Below are positions 28,960 through 41,910 of a stretch of DNA of 64,000 bases, piece after piece (position 1 is the first letter of the stretch; each line of letters begins with the position of its first letter). The position numbers and the translations under genes are program-made. This DNA is from Burkholderia aenigmatica (GTDB taxonomy: Bacteria; Pseudomonadota; Gammaproteobacteria; Burkholderiales; Burkholderiaceae). The DNA is taken from the NCBI RefSeq assembly GCF_902499175.1, contig NZ_CABVQC010000049.1, positions 1 to 64,000 of the forward strand. The letters run 5' to 3'. The notes below the pieces were generated by a model. It saw only the letters and a program-made list of their open reading frames with translations, searched no databases and was not told where the DNA came from.

Positions 28960-30822
28960 ATGCGCACCAAATTAACCGTCAAGAATCCGAAGCCGGCGTC
29001 GCCGACCCGCGCCCCTGTCCGCTCCGGCAGCCTCGTCGCCCGCAAGGCGGTGCGTCCCGCTGCGCCGCCCGCAGGGGACAAGCCGGCCCGCCCGAAGAAG
29101 GCCGCCCCGGCCGCCGCCGGCGAACGCACGTTCAAGCCGCGCGCTGCCGCGGGCGGCGAGCGCCCGGGCGCGGATCGCGCACCGGCCAAGCGTGCGCCGC
29201 GTGACGGCGGTGCCGAACGCGGCACGCGTGCCCCTTATCGCGACAACGCTTCCGGCGAAGGCGCGAAGCGCAGCTTCGGCGACCGTCGCACGACGTCCGA
29301 TCGTCCGCCGCGCCGCGATGACGACTCGCGTCCGCGTCGCACGGGTGGCGAAGGTGGCCCGCGCGCGCCGTATCGCGACAACGCTTCCGGCGAAGGCGCG
29401 AAGCGCAGCTTCGGCGACCGTCGCACGTCGTCGGATCGTCCGCCGCGCCGCGATGACGACTCACGTCCGCGCCGCACGGGTGGCGAAGGTGGCCCGCGCG
29501 CGCCGTATCGCGACAACGCTTCCGGTGAAGGTGCAAAGCGCAGCTTCGGCGACCGTCGCACGTCGTCGGATCGCCCGCCGCGCCGCGATGACGACTCACG
29601 TCCGCGTCGCACGGGTGGCGAAGGCGGCGCACGCGCACCGTATCGCGACAACGCTTCCGGCGAAGGCGCAAAGCGCAGCTTCGGCGACCGCCGCACGCCG
29701 TCCGATCGCCCGCCGCGCCGCGATGACGACTCACGTCCGCGTCGCACGGGTGGCGAAGGCGGCGCACGCGCGCCGTATCGCGACAACGCATCCGGCGAAG
29801 GCGCGAAGCGCAGCTTCGGCGACCGTCGCACGTCGTCGGATCGCCCGCCGCGTCGCAACGACGATGACCGCCCGCGCCGCGCAGGCGCCGACGACGGCAA
29901 GCGCCCGTCGTATCGCGACAAGCCCGCCGGCGAAGGCGCGAAGCGCAGCTTCGGCGACCGCCCGGCCCGCCCCGCACGCGACGGCGAGCGCCGCTCGTTC
30001 GGCGCGGTCAAGACCGCGCAACCGGTCAAGCGCGCCGCAGCCGACGTCGACTACGGCGACGAATCGGGGCTGATGCGCCTGTCGAAACGGATGTCCGAAC
30101 TCGGCATGTGCTCGCGCCGCGAAGCCGACGAATGGATCGAAAAGGGCTGGGTACTCGTCGACGGTGAACGCATCGACACGCTCGGCACCAAGGTACGCGC
30201 CGACCAGAAGATCGAGATCGACGAACGGGCGAGCGCCGCGCAGGCCGCGCAAGTGACGATCCTGCTGCACAAGCCGGTCGGCTATGTGTCGGGCCAGGCG
30301 GAAGACGGCTACGAGCCGGCTGCCGTGCTGATCACGCGCGCGAACCGCTGGAGCGGCGACCATTCGCCGGTGCGCTTCTCGCCGCAGCACCTGCACGCAC
30401 TCGCACCGGCCGGCCGCCTGGACATCGATTCGACCGGCCTGCTCGTGCTGACGCAGAACGGTGTGATCGCAAAGCAGCTGATCGGCGAGCAGTCGGATAT
30501 CGACAAGGAGTACCTGGTGCGCGTGCGCTTCGGCGAACGGCTCATCGACATCGACCAGCACTTCCCCGCGGAATCGCTCGCGAAGCTGCGCCACGGCCTC
30601 GAGCTCGACGGCGTCGCGCTGAAGCCCGCGATGGTCAGCTGGCAGAACGGCGAACAGCTGCGCTTCGTGCTGCGCGAAGGCAAGAAGCGCCAGATCCGTC
30701 GCATGTGCGAACTGGTGGGCCTCGACGTGATCGGCCTGAAGCGCGTGCGGATGGGCCGCGTGATGCTCGGCGCCCTGCCGCAGGGTCAATGGCGCTATCT
30801 GTCGGCCGACGAGACGTTCTGA
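28960..30822 (+). CDS. rluB: Large-subunit pseudouridine synthase RluB with a long repetitive N-terminus
   Basis: 620 residues, about twice the length of E. coli RluB. From about residue 371 it is a normal enzyme: an S4 RNA-binding domain (MRLSKRMSELGMCSRREADE), then the RsuA/RluB catalytic domain with Asp488 in AGRLDIDSTGLLVLTQNG and RFVLREGKKRQIRRMCELVG near the end. It isomerises a uridine of 23S rRNA (U2605 in E. coli). Residues 1-365 are low-complexity, rich in Arg, Asp, Gly, Pro and Ser, and include five tandem 45-residue repeats (about 91-315). This part is predicted disordered and RNA-binding by composition only. The ATG at 28960 is inferred; a later internal start before the S4 domain is possible but no strong ribosome site was noticed. 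Confidence 0.93.
   Translation: MRTKLTVKNPKPASPTRAPVRSGSLVARKAVRPAAPPAGDKPARPKKAAPAAAGERTFKPRAAAGGERPGADRAPAKRAPRDGGAERGTRAPYRDNASGEGAKRSFGDRRTTSDRPPRRDDDSRPRRTGGEGGPRAPYRDNASGEGAKRSFGDRRTSSDRPPRRDDDSRPRRTGGEGGPRAPYRDNASGEGAKRSFGDRRTSSDRPPRRDDDSRPRRTGGEGGARAPYRDNASGEGAKRSFGDRRTPSDRPPRRDDDSRPRRTGGEGGARAPYRDNASGEGAKRSFGDRRTSSDRPPRRNDDDRPRRAGADDGKRPSYRDKPAGEGAKRSFGDRPARPARDGERRSFGAVKTAQPVKRAAADVDYGDESGLMRLSKRMSELGMCSRREADEWIEKGWVLVDGERIDTLGTKVRADQKIEIDERASAAQAAQVTILLHKPVGYVSGQAEDGYEPAAVLITRANRWSGDHSPVRFSPQHLHALAPAGRLDIDSTGLLVLTQNGVIAKQLIGEQSDIDKEYLVRVRFGERLIDIDQHFPAESLAKLRHGLELDGVALKPAMVSWQNGEQLRFVLREGKKRQIRRMCELVGLDVIGLKRVRMGRVMLGALPQGQWRYLSADETF
29230..29970 (+). repeat. Five tandem 135-bp repeats plus a degenerate sixth inside rluB
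   Basis: Units begin at 29230, 29365, 29500, 29635 and 29770, with a decayed sixth from 29905. Each unit encodes 45 residues starting APYRDNASGEGAKRSFGDRR. Copies differ at only a few positions, mostly third codon positions, so this is recent expansion rather than ancient duplication. The period is a multiple of three, so loss or gain of a unit keeps the frame. Confidence 0.95.
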
Positions 30823-30854
30823 CCGCAGGCGCGCCACACGCGTGCCACGCAATG

Positions 30855-30882
30855 AAAAAGCCCGCGCAAGCGGGCTTTTTTC
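30855..30882. terminator. Bidirectional terminator between rluB and def
   Basis: AGCCCGC/GCGGGCT stem with a 4-base loop, flanked by A5 and T6. It serves both convergent genes. Confidence 0.85.
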
Positions 30883-30913
30883 TTGTCGGCGAGAAACCGG
30901 GCGCGCCGGGCAA

Positions 30914-33684
<2,771 letters not shown>

Positions 33685-34968
33685 TTACTGGCTGAAGAGG
33701 CGGCGCGTGACCGGCGAACCGGCCGGGATGCCAGCTTCCTCGAGCTTCGCGTACAGCTTCATCAGTTGCTGATCGATCGCGACCAGCGTCGACTCCGGCA
33801 GCGGCCGCCGCGAATCGTCGACCACGCGTGCACCGATCCGTTCGGACAGCGATTTCGCGTAGTCGCACATCAGCCGGAACGGCAGGATGTCCTCTTCGGC
33901 CACCGGCACGTCGAGCACCAGCGTGATCATGTTGCCGCCCTTGTACGTGAGGTCGTCACGCAGGAAGTTCGTGTCGCCGAACTGCAGCATGAACACGGGG
34001 TTCTGCTTCGCGTCGAGCTTCACGAAACGCGTGCCGTCGCGCGACAGCAGCAGCCCGTCCTGCGACGCCACGGCCTGCACGTAGTTCGCCGACCACGGCG
34101 CGCCGTCCGACATCACGTTGACCGACAGCTGCGCGTCGCACTGCGCGGCAAAGGCGTCGAGCTCGCGCGCCATCGCGACCGTTTCCATCATGTCCGGGAA
34201 TTCCGGCGCGCCGTCGATCGCGTCGGCGAACTGCTGGACGCCCGTCACGAATTCGGAGAACTCGAGCTCGTTCAGCGCGCCGCTGCGGTTCGCGAGCTGT
34301 GCGGCCGCGCGCAGTTCCTCGTAGCGCACACCGTTCTGCAGCAGCTCCCACTGGCCGCCTTCCGGCTTGCCTTCGATATGCACGGGCTTGCTGCCCGCGC
34401 GACGCAGCCGCTGCGCGGCCGGCAGGATCTTGTCGCCCGGCAGCGGCCCGCCAAGGCGGATCGGCACGATGCAGTCGATCCGGCGGTCGACGATCGCCGG
34501 CGGTGCCGACGAGATCGTCGTTGCAGCCGGCAGCACGGGTTCGGCCTGCTCGGCCGGTTCAGCGTGCACTTCATGCGCGGCGGCGGGCACGGCTTCGACG
34601 CCGGCCACCGGCTCGACCGACTCGGCCGGCATGTCGACGCCGGTCGCCTCGGCCTGCAGATCGGCCGGCATGTCGGCAGGCGCCGCGCCACCGAACGTCG
34701 GCTCGACGCGCGCGACTTCGGCCGGCGTGCCGGCCGTGGCGGCCGTCGTGACCGGCGCCGCGGGTTCGCGCCGCACCGGCTGACGCACCGGCTCGATGAA
34801 CGGCAGCTCTTCTTCGCGTTCGGGGCGGTTCATCGCCTCGGCCGCTTCCTCCGGCATCGGGCGCGGCATCTTGCGCCGCACCTTCGCGCCCTGCCATGCG
34901 TTGTAGACCACGACGCCGCCCACCACGACGGCGCCCGCGCCGATCAAACCGAGTGTCAACTCGTCCAT
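33685..34968 (-). CDS. zipA: Cell division protein ZipA
   Basis: A protein of 427 residues anchored by one N-terminal helix (LTLGLIGAGAVVVGGVVVYN) followed by basic residues (KVRRKMPRPM). A Pro/Ala/Glu/Val-rich linker of roughly 130 residues comes next. The C-terminal FtsZ-binding domain occupies the last 140 residues (NVMSDGAPWSANYVQAVASQ and VFMLQFGDTNFLRDDLTYKG). ZipA tethers FtsZ to the inner membrane at division. It lies between smc and ligA, the order common in beta-proteobacteria. The start follows from the helix; the frame runs on to 35019. Confidence 0.93.
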   Translation of the reverse strand: MDELTLGLIGAGAVVVGGVVVYNAWQGAKVRRKMPRPMPEEAAEAMNRPEREEELPFIEPVRQPVRREPAAPVTTAATAGTPAEVARVEPTFGGAAPADMPADLQAEATGVDMPAESVEPVAGVEAVPAAAHEVHAEPAEQAEPVLPAATTISSAPPAIVDRRIDCIVPIRLGGPLPGDKILPAAQRLRRAGSKPVHIEGKPEGGQWELLQNGVRYEELRAAAQLANRSGALNELEFSEFVTGVQQFADAIDGAPEFPDMMETVAMARELDAFAAQCDAQLSVNVMSDGAPWSANYVQAVASQDGLLLSRDGTRFVKLDAKQNPVFMLQFGDTNFLRDDLTYKGGNMITLVLDVPVAEEDILPFRLMCDYAKSLSERIGARVVDDSRRPLPESTLVAIDQQLMKLYAKLEEAGIPAGSPVTRRLFSQ

Positions 34969-35053
34969 GCACGCTCCATCAGCAATTCTTGTTCGTCGGA
35001 ACCGCGAACGGGCGCCCATGCGCCGCGCGAACGCGGTCCGGTTTCGTCAAACG

Positions 35054-38000
35054 TCAATTCTGGGCAAAACCCGCGGCGGTTTCCATGTCCACCGCGACGA
35101 TCCGCGACACACCCTGCTCCTGCATCGTCACGCCGATCAGCTGCTGCGCCATTTCCATCGCGATCTTGTTGTGCGAGATGAACAGGAACTGCGTCTTGTC
35201 GGACATCGCGCGCACGAGATTCGCGAAACGCTCGGTGTTCGCATCGTCGAGCGGTGCGTCGACCTCGTCCAGCAGACAGAACGGCGCCGGGTTCAGCTGG
35301 AACATCGCGAACACCAGTGCGGTCGCGGTCAGCGCCTTCTCGCCGCCCGACAGCAGGTGAATCGTCGCGTTCTTCTTGCCCGGCGGCTGCGCCATCACCT
35401 GCACGCCGGCATCGAGGATTTCGTCGCCCGTCATGATCAGCTTCGCCTGGCCGCCGCCGAACAGGCGCGGGAACAGGTCGCTAAAGTGACGGTTGACCTC
35501 GTCGAAGGTGCCCTGCAGCAGCGTGCGGGTTTCCTGGTCGATCTTGTGGATCGCGTCCTCGAGCGTCGTGATCGCGTCGATCAGGTCGGCCGACTGCGCG
35601 TCGAGGAACACCTTGCGCTCGCTCGCGGCCTTCAGCTCGTCGAGCGCGGCCATGTTCACCGGGCCGAGCGAGTTGATCGCATTGTTCAGGCGCGTGACCT
35701 CGCCCTGCAGGTACGACGGCTTCAGATCCGGCGTGAGCTTCGCGGACAGCGCCACCTCGTCGACCTCGGCCGTCACGAGCTGCTCGGCGAACTGCTCGAC
35801 CGACAGGCGCGCGGCCTGCTCCTTCAACTGCAATTCGGTGATGCGGTCGCGCAGCGGTTGCAGCGAACGCTCGGCGACGAGCCGCTGCTCGTCCGACGCG
35901 CGCAGCTTCGCGGTCAGGTCGTCGAGTTCGATCCGCGCGGCCTGCAGCGCCTCTTCCTTCACCGCACGAATTTCGAGCGCGTCCTGCAGGCCCGTGTGCG
36001 CGGTCTGTTCGTTGATCGTTTCAAGCTCGGCGCGCGCGTCTTCCAGCGACGCAGCAACACGCTCGCTCTGTTCGTGTGCGACCTGAATGCTGCGCTTGAG
36101 CTCGTCGATCCGCGTCACTGCATTGCGTGCGGCGAAGCGCGCGTCGTTCGCGCCGCGCTCGAGGTCGCGCGCTTCCTGGCGCGCCTGCGTCAGCGACTCG
36201 TCGAGCGCTTCGAACGCGAGCTGGTTGTCCTCGAAGCGCGCCTGCAGTTCCGCGAGCTCTCCGTCGAAACGCTCGAAATTCGCCTCCGACTCCGCGCGCA
36301 TCGCGCGCTGCTCTTCGATCTGCGCGCCGATTTCCTCGAGTTCCTCGCGGATCTGCGTGCTGCGCTGCGTATAACGTTCGTGCGCCTGTGCAAGCTTCAG
36401 CACGTCCATCTGCAGCGCGTGCACGCGCTGCGTCGCACGCTCGGCCTGTGCGCGCACGTCGCCGAGCGCCTGGGTGGCCTGCGTGTGCGCGGCTTCCGCG
36501 CGCACGGCGGCGGTGCGCGCCTCGTCGGCGAGCAGCGCCTGCGCACGCACCTGGCGCGTCAGGTTTTCGATTTCCTGCTGGCGGGCCAGCATCCCGGCCT
36601 GCTCCGAATCGGCCGCATAAAGCTGCACGCCGACACGCGTGACGATATGACCGGCCTTGACGACGAACGCGCCGCCTGCCGGCAGCTGCGTGCGCGTCGC
36701 GAGCGCCTGCGCGACGTCGTCGGCGACATACACGTTGCCGAGCCAGTCGTTCAGCACCGCGCGGATGCCCGCATCGTCGATGCGCACGAGCGACAGCACC
36801 GGACGCAGCCCGGCCACGGCCGCGGGCGGTTCGCCGGCCACGGGCGGCGCGTAGAACGCGAGCTTCGCGGGCGGTGCGTCGGTGGCAAAAGCCTTCACCC
36901 AGTCGAGGTTCGACACTTCGAGCGCGGCAAGGCGCTCGCGCAGCACGGCCTCAAGCGCCGCTTCCCAGCCGGCTTCGACATGCAACTTCTTCCACAGACG
37001 CGGCAGCGCGCCGAGCTCGTGCTTGTCGAGCCACGGCTGCACCTTGCCTTCGGTCTGCACGTTTTCCTGCAACTGCTTCAGCGCGGCGAGACGCGCCTCG
37101 AGCTGGTGGATCTGCGCGGCTTCGGCCTGCACGCGCTCCTGCGCGGCGCGGCGTTCGCCATCAAGGCGCGGCACCGTTTCCTGCGCGTCGGCGAGGCGCG
37201 CCTGCGCTTCGGCCAGGATCTCTTCCTGCTCGGCGAGCTGCATGCGCTGCTCTTCGAGCTGGGCCTCGTCCGGCGCGTCGAGCCCGCCCGCTTCGCTCTT
37301 CAGGCGCTCATGGCGCTGCTGAAGCTGCTGGAGCTGCTGGTCGGCGTTACGCTGGTGCGCGGCTTCGAGCTTCAGCGACTGTTCGGTCTGCGCGATCCGC
37401 GCGCGCTCGTCGTTGAGCTGCGCCTGCGCATCGCGCCATTTGGCTTCGAGCGCCGGCAGCGCGTCGTGCTTCGCGGCTGCGTTGTCTTCGGCGAGCGCGG
37501 CCTTCTCGTCGGCCATCGCACGCGCCTCTTCGGCGTCCTCGAGCTCGTCCTGCGCCTTCTCGGCCTGCGCGCGCCATTGCTCGCGCTGCGCATTCAGCGC
37601 GGCGATCTGCGCCTGCACGCGGTTGCGCGATTCGACGATGAACTTGATCTCGGCTTCGAGGCGACTCACCTCGGCGTTCGCTTCGTAGAGCGAACCCTGC
37701 GCGCCCTGCATCGCATCGCTCGCCGAGTAATGCGCGACGCGCAGCGTCTCGAGCTGCGCCTCGACCTCGCGCAACTTCGCGGTCTGCGCCTCGAGGTCGA
37801 TCTGAGCCTGTTCGATCGCGCGCTGCTGCTTCTGCTGCTCGCCGGCAGCCTCGTTCTTGCGCAGCAGCCACAACAGGCGCTGCTTCTCCTCGCCGTCGGC
37901 GACGAGTTCCTTGTACTTGGTCGCAACGACGGCCTGCGCCTCGAGCTTCTCGAGGTTCGCACCGAGTTCGCGGACGATGTCCTCGACGCGCGTCAGGTTC

Positions 38001-38566
38001 TCGCGCGTGTCGTGCAGGCGGTTCTCGGTCTCGCGGCGGCGTTCCTTGTACTTCGACACGCCCGCGGCTTCCTCGAGGAACACGCGCAGCTCTTCCGGCT
38101 TCGCCTCGATGATCCGCGCGATCATGCCCTGCCCGATGATCGCGTACGCACGCGGCCCGAGGCCGGTACCGAGGAAGATGTCCTGGATGTCGCGGCGGCG
38201 CGCCGGCAGGTTGTTGATGTAGTAACTCGACGTGCCGTCGCGCGTGAGCACGCGCTTCACGGCGATCTCGCCGTACTGGCCCCACTGGCCGGCCGCGCGG
38301 CCGTCGGAGTTGTCGAAGATCAGTTCGACGCTGGCCCGGCTGCCGGGCTTGCGGGCGGTCGAGCCATTGAAGATCACGTCCTGCATCGACTCGCCGCGCA
38401 GCTCGGACGCGCGCGACTCGCCGAGCACCCAGCGCACGGCGTCGATGATGTTGGACTTGCCGCACCCGTTCGGGCCCACCACGCCGACAAGCTGGCCCGG
38501 AACCTGGAAATGCGTGGGATCGACAAAGGATTTGAAGCCAGCGAGTTTGATCGAGCTCAGACGCAC
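35054..38566 (-). CDS. smc: Chromosome segregation ATPase SMC
   Basis: 1170 residues. The head has Walker A GPNGCGKS at residues 31-38 and, near the C-terminus, the ABC signature LLSGGEKALTATALVFAM and Walker B FCLLDEVDAPLDDAN. Between them lie two very long coiled coils separated by the hinge domain (around PWLDKHELGALPRLWKKLHV). SMC with ScpA and ScpB compacts and separates chromosomes; the scp genes are not in this window. Translation starts at GTG 38566: the conserved VRLSSIKLAGFKSFVDPT begins there although the frame is open to 38767. Confidence 0.97.
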   Translation of the reverse strand: MRLSSIKLAGFKSFVDPTHFQVPGQLVGVVGPNGCGKSNIIDAVRWVLGESRASELRGESMQDVIFNGSTARKPGSRASVELIFDNSDGRAAGQWGQYGEIAVKRVLTRDGTSSYYINNLPARRRDIQDIFLGTGLGPRAYAIIGQGMIARIIEAKPEELRVFLEEAAGVSKYKERRRETENRLHDTRENLTRVEDIVRELGANLEKLEAQAVVATKYKELVADGEEKQRLLWLLRKNEAAGEQQKQQRAIEQAQIDLEAQTAKLREVEAQLETLRVAHYSASDAMQGAQGSLYEANAEVSRLEAEIKFIVESRNRVQAQIAALNAQREQWRAQAEKAQDELEDAEEARAMADEKAALAEDNAAAKHDALPALEAKWRDAQAQLNDERARIAQTEQSLKLEAAHQRNADQQLQQLQQRHERLKSEAGGLDAPDEAQLEEQRMQLAEQEEILAEAQARLADAQETVPRLDGERRAAQERVQAEAAQIHQLEARLAALKQLQENVQTEGKVQPWLDKHELGALPRLWKKLHVEAGWEAALEAVLRERLAALEVSNLDWVKAFATDAPPAKLAFYAPPVAGEPPAAVAGLRPVLSLVRIDDAGIRAVLNDWLGNVYVADDVAQALATRTQLPAGGAFVVKAGHIVTRVGVQLYAADSEQAGMLARQQEIENLTRQVRAQALLADEARTAAVRAEAAHTQATQALGDVRAQAERATQRVHALQMDVLKLAQAHERYTQRSTQIREELEEIGAQIEEQRAMRAESEANFERFDGELAELQARFEDNQLAFEALDESLTQARQEARDLERGANDARFAARNAVTRIDELKRSIQVAHEQSERVAASLEDARAELETINEQTAHTGLQDALEIRAVKEEALQAARIELDDLTAKLRASDEQRLVAERSLQPLRDRITELQLKEQAARLSVEQFAEQLVTAEVDEVALSAKLTPDLKPSYLQGEVTRLNNAINSLGPVNMAALDELKAASERKVFLDAQSADLIDAITTLEDAIHKIDQETRTLLQGTFDEVNRHFSDLFPRLFGGGQAKLIMTGDEILDAGVQVMAQPPGKKNATIHLLSGGEKALTATALVFAMFQLNPAPFCLLDEVDAPLDDANTERFANLVRAMSDKTQFLFISHNKIAMEMAQQLIGVTMQEQGVSRIVAVDMETAAGFAQN

Positions 38567-38705
38567 GGCGGTATCGGATGTGAAGAAGGTGTGAAACGGA
38601 CGGAGCCGCACTGCGCGAGGCCGGACGGCCCATGCGCGCGATGCGCCCCGGAATTCAAAAGCGGGGCCGCGCGCATACAGCGTTGGGCCCCGCAAACGGC
38701 TTCCA

Positions 38706-39647
38706 TCATACCATCGCGCGTGCACCGTCCCGACCGTCGCCGGGTTTGTCCGGTGCCGGCGCGGCACGATGGACCCGGCTCGACAGCAGCGTCGCCAGCA
38801 CGATGCACACGCCGCCCGCCCACTCCCGTGCGGTCGGCAGCTCGTTCGCGAACACCCACGCCGACAGCGCGGTGATCACGATCTCGAACAGCATGATGAT
38901 CGACGCACGGTTGGCCGGTACGCGCGCCAGCCCGTATTGCACGAGCAGGTTGTTGGACGCCATCGTCACGCCGATCGCGACGATGATCAGCGCGGCCGTA
39001 CCGAGATGGCCGCCCGCCGGCGCAGCCGGTATCCCCTCGAACAGCGACGCGATCGCGCCGAACACGGCCGCGCCGCCGAACAGCGTCGCGGTGCGCATTT
39101 CCGCACGCATCTCCGGCAGCTCGCGGCTCGCCTTGATCACGAGCACGTTGCTCATCGCGAAGCTCAACCCGGCCGCGAGCCCGGCCCATTCGGCCGGGCT
39201 GGCCGGCAGCGGCAGGCCGAGCTTCGGCGACCACAGCATCAGCATCGCGCCGCCGATCGACAGCGCCGCAAGCCCCGCGCCGGCCCAGGTCAGCCGCTCG
39301 CGCAGCAGGAAGTGCGCGTAGATCGCGGTCCACGCGGGGGTCAGGTAGAACAGCAGCATCACGCGCAGCACCTCGCCGTGGATCGTGCCCCACACGAATC
39401 CGAGGTTCGTCACGCCGGCCGTGACCGCGATGCCGGGCAGCACCCAGTGCCAGCGTAGCGTCGCGATCGTGCGGTGTCGCGCGACGATCACGAACAGGAA
39501 AGCGACGAGGCTCGTCAGCGCGCTCGCCAGCGTGCCCGTCACGCCGAGCGACGCAAGGATCCGTAGCGGATACCAGATCAGGCCCCATACCGACGCGCCG
39601 ATCAGGATGGCCAGCGTCGGCAGACTGCCGCGTACCGCGTTATTCAT
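38706..39647 (-). CDS. EamA/DMT-family inner-membrane transporter (second copy)
   Basis: A protein of 313 residues with about ten hydrophobic helices in two EamA repeats; it begins MNNAVRGSLPTLAILIGASV followed by WGLIWYPLRILASLG. The second half contains ASNNLLVQYGLARVPANRAS and IVITALSAWVF, family features. A TTG nine bases upstream (39656) is an alternative start. It is only distantly similar to the exporter at 1541-2524 and its substrate cannot be predicted. It is divergent from dapC. Confidence 0.85.
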   Translation of the reverse strand: MNNAVRGSLPTLAILIGASVWGLIWYPLRILASLGVTGTLASALTSLVAFLFVIVARHRTIATLRWHWVLPGIAVTAGVTNLGFVWGTIHGEVLRVMLLFYLTPAWTAIYAHFLLRERLTWAGAGLAALSIGGAMLMLWSPKLGLPLPASPAEWAGLAAGLSFAMSNVLVIKASRELPEMRAEMRTATLFGGAAVFGAIASLFEGIPAAPAGGHLGTAALIIVAIGVTMASNNLLVQYGLARVPANRASIIMLFEIVITALSAWVFANELPTAREWAGGVCIVLATLLSSRVHRAAPAPDKPGDGRDGARAMV

Positions 39648-39717
39648 TTGGTTCAATACCCTTTATTCAGCCGGCCCGGCCGCCGTTCCGGCAGGCCGTG
39701 ACCGCATTCCGTCACGC

Positions 39718-39723
39718 TATAAT
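39718..39723 (+). promoter_or_regulatory. -10 element before dapC
   Basis: A perfect TATAAT 84 bases before the dapC start. No clear -35 lies at 16-18 bases upstream, so the assignment is tentative. Confidence 0.4.
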
Positions 39724-39806
39724 CGTCCGTTGCGACCCGCGCGCCATCGGCGCCCGTTCGCAGCCGCGCGGCGCGCCCGCCGCTTCTTTCGCTCCAACCG
39801 GCCGCG

Positions 39807-41039
39807 ATGGCCGCTTCGCCCGTGAACCCTCGACTCGACTCGCTCCAGCCCTATCCCTTCGAAAAGCTGCGCGCCCTGTTCAAGGACGTGACGCCCTCCG
39901 GCGCCCTCAAACCGATCAGCTTCGGCATCGGCGAGCCCAAACATGCGACCCCGGCGTTGATCCGCGACGCCGTGGTGGCCGCGCTCGACGGTCTCGCGTC
40001 GTACCCGGCCACCGCCGGCTCGGACGCGCTGCGCACGTCGATCGCGCACTGGCTCGAGCGCCGTTACGGGCTGCCGGCCATCGATCCGGCCACGCAGGTG
40101 CTGCCCGTGTCGGGGTCGCGCGAGGCACTGTTCTCGCTCGCGCAGACGGTGATCGACGCGCGCCCGTCCGAACAGGGCGAGAAGGCGATCGTACTCTGTC
40201 CGAATCCTTTCTATCAAATTTACGAAGGCGCGGCGCTGCTGGCCGGTGCCGAACCCTATTTCGCGAACAGCGACCCGGCCCGCAACTTCGCGTGCGACTA
40301 CACGTCCGTGCCCGACGAAGTCTGGGCGCGCACGCAACTGCTGTACGTGTGCTCGCCGGGCAACCCGACCGGCGCCGTGCTGACGCTCGACGACTGGCGC
40401 GAGCTGTTCGCGCTGTCCGACCGCCACGGTTTCGTGATCGCATCCGACGAGTGCTATTCGGAAATCTATTTCGACGAAGCGGCGCCGCCGCTCGGCGGCC
40501 TCGAGGCCGCGCACCGGCTCGGCCGCGGCTTCGAGCGGCTCGTGATGCTGTCGAGCCTGTCGAAGCGCTCGAACGTGCCGGGCATGCGCTCGGGCTTCGT
40601 CGCCGGCGACGCGGCACTGCTGAAGAAATTCCTGCTGTACCGCACGTATCACGGCGCGGCGCTGTCGCCGGTCTGGCAGCACGCGAGCATCGCCGCGTGG
40701 AACGACGAGGCGCACGTGCGCGAGAACCGCGCGCTGTACCTGCAGAAGTTCAATACGGTCACGCCGATGCTCGCCGACGTGATCGACGTGAAACTGCCCG
40801 ACGCCGCGTTCTACCTGTGGGCCAACGTGTCGCGCACCGGGCTGTCGGACACCGAGTTCGCCCGTCGTCTGTACGCCGACTATAATGTGACGGTTCTGCC
40901 CGGCTCGTACCTGGCGCGCGATGCGCACGGCACGAATCCGGGCCGCGATTTCATCCGGATCGCGCTCGTCGCGGGCACCCCCGAATGCGTCGAGGGCGCG
41001 CAACGCATCGTCGATTTCTGCCGGTCTCTCGCGCGGTAA
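39807..41039 (+). CDS. dapC: Succinyldiaminopimelate transaminase
   Basis: A protein of 410 residues, a class I/II PLP aminotransferase (fold type I). It contains [68 protein letters not shown] (the PLP-binding Asp) and [15 protein letters not shown] with PLP Lys253. Together with dapD and dapE downstream it completes the succinylase route from tetrahydrodipicolinate to LL-diaminopimelate, precursor of lysine and peptidoglycan. The context makes the substrate assignment firm. Confidence 0.95.
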   Translation: MAASPVNPRLDSLQPYPFEKLRALFKDVTPSGALKPISFGIGEPKHATPALIRDAVVAALDGLASYPATAGSDALRTSIAHWLERRYGLPAIDPATQVLPVSGSREALFSLAQTVIDARPSEQGEKAIVLCPNPFYQIYEGAALLAGAEPYFANSDPARNFACDYTSVPDEVWARTQLLYVCSPGNPTGAVLTLDDWRELFALSDRHGFVIASDECYSEIYFDEAAPPLGGLEAAHRLGRGFERLVMLSSLSKRSNVPGMRSGFVAGDAALLKKFLLYRTYHGAALSPVWQHASIAAWNDEAHVRENRALYLQKFNTVTPMLADVIDVKLPDAAFYLWANVSRTGLSDTEFARRLYADYNVTVLPGSYLARDAHGTNPGRDFIRIALVAGTPECVEGAQRIVDFCRSLAR

Positions 41040-41082
41040 TCGTCCATCCCGAACATTTCATCCATCTCCTGCGAAAACGAAC

Positions 41083-41910
41083 ATGTCGCAACAACTTCAG
41101 CAAATCATCGATACCGCCTGGGACAACCGCGCCGAGCTGTCGCCGAAGGCCGCACCGGCCGACGTCCGCGAAGCCGTCGCGCACGCGATCGAGCAGCTCG
41201 ACAAAGGCGCGCTGCGCGTTGCCGAGAAGATCGACGGCAACTGGACCGTGCACCAGTGGCTGAAGAAGGCCGTGCTGCTGTCGTTCCGCCTGGAGGACAA
41301 CGCGCCGATGCCTGCCGGCGGCTACTCGCAGTTCTACGACAAGGTGCCGTCGAAGTTCGCGAACTACACCGCTGAAGATTTCGCCGCGGGCGGCTTCCGC
41401 GTCGTCCCGCCGGCCATCGCGCGCCGCGGCTCGTTCATCGCGAAGAACGTCGTGCTGATGCCGTCGTACACCAACATCGGCGCGTACGTCGACGAAGGCA
41501 CGATGGTCGACACGTGGGCGACGGTCGGTTCGTGCGCGCAAATCGGCAAGAACGTGCACCTGTCGGGCGGCGTCGGCATCGGTGGCGTGCTCGAGCCGCT
41601 GCAGGCGAACCCGGTCATCATCGAAGACAACTGCTTCATCGGCGCGCGCTCGGAAGTGGTCGAAGGCGTGATCGTCGAGGAAAACTCGGTGATCTCGATG
41701 GGCGTGTACCTCGGCCAGAGCACCAAGATTTACGATCGCGAAACCGGCGAAGTCAGCTACGGCCGCATCCCGGCCGGCTCGGTCGTGGTCGCCGGCAACC
41801 TGCCGTCGAAGGACGGCTCGCACAGCCTGTACTGCGCAGTGATCGTCAAGAAGGTCGACGCGAAGACCCGCGCGAAGGTCGGCCTGAACGAGCTGCTGCG
41901 AGGCGACTGA
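41083..41910 (+). CDS. dapD: Tetrahydrodipicolinate N-succinyltransferase
   Basis: A protein of 275 residues with an N-terminal helical domain ([20 protein letters not shown]) and a left-handed beta helix with insertions ([40 protein letters not shown]). It transfers succinyl from succinyl-CoA to tetrahydrodipicolinate, and DapC acts on the product. It starts at ATG 41083, 43 bases after dapC; longer frames upstream belong to dapC. Its TGA shares one base with the ATG of the next gene, so translation is coupled. Confidence 0.97.
   Translation: MSQQLQQIIDTAWDNRAELSPKAAPADVREAVAHAIEQLDKGALRVAEKIDGNWTVHQWLKKAVLLSFRLEDNAPMPAGGYSQFYDKVPSKFANYTAEDFAAGGFRVVPPAIARRGSFIAKNVVLMPSYTNIGAYVDEGTMVDTWATVGSCAQIGKNVHLSGGVGIGGVLEPLQANPVIIEDNCFIGARSEVVEGVIVEENSVISMGVYLGQSTKIYDRETGEVSYGRIPAGSVVVAGNLPSKDGSHSLYCAVIVKKVDAKTRAKVGLNELLRGD

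Noticed and set aside
29230-29970. The regular repeats considered as a CRISPR-like array
   Set aside because: Units are contiguous with no unique spacers, are 135 bases long and are in frame with rluB.
29132-30073. Several long frames on both strands across the rluB repeats
   Set aside because: The 135-base period is divisible by three, so any stop-free frame in one unit stays open in all. Only the rluB frame connects to an enzyme domain.
34967-38875. A 1302-codon open frame on the plus strand opposite smc
   Set aside because: It is the complement of smc in a GC-rich genome where third-position G/C removes stops from the opposite frame. Its protein is dominated by Arg, Leu, His and Asp with no domain, while smc has all ABC motifs.
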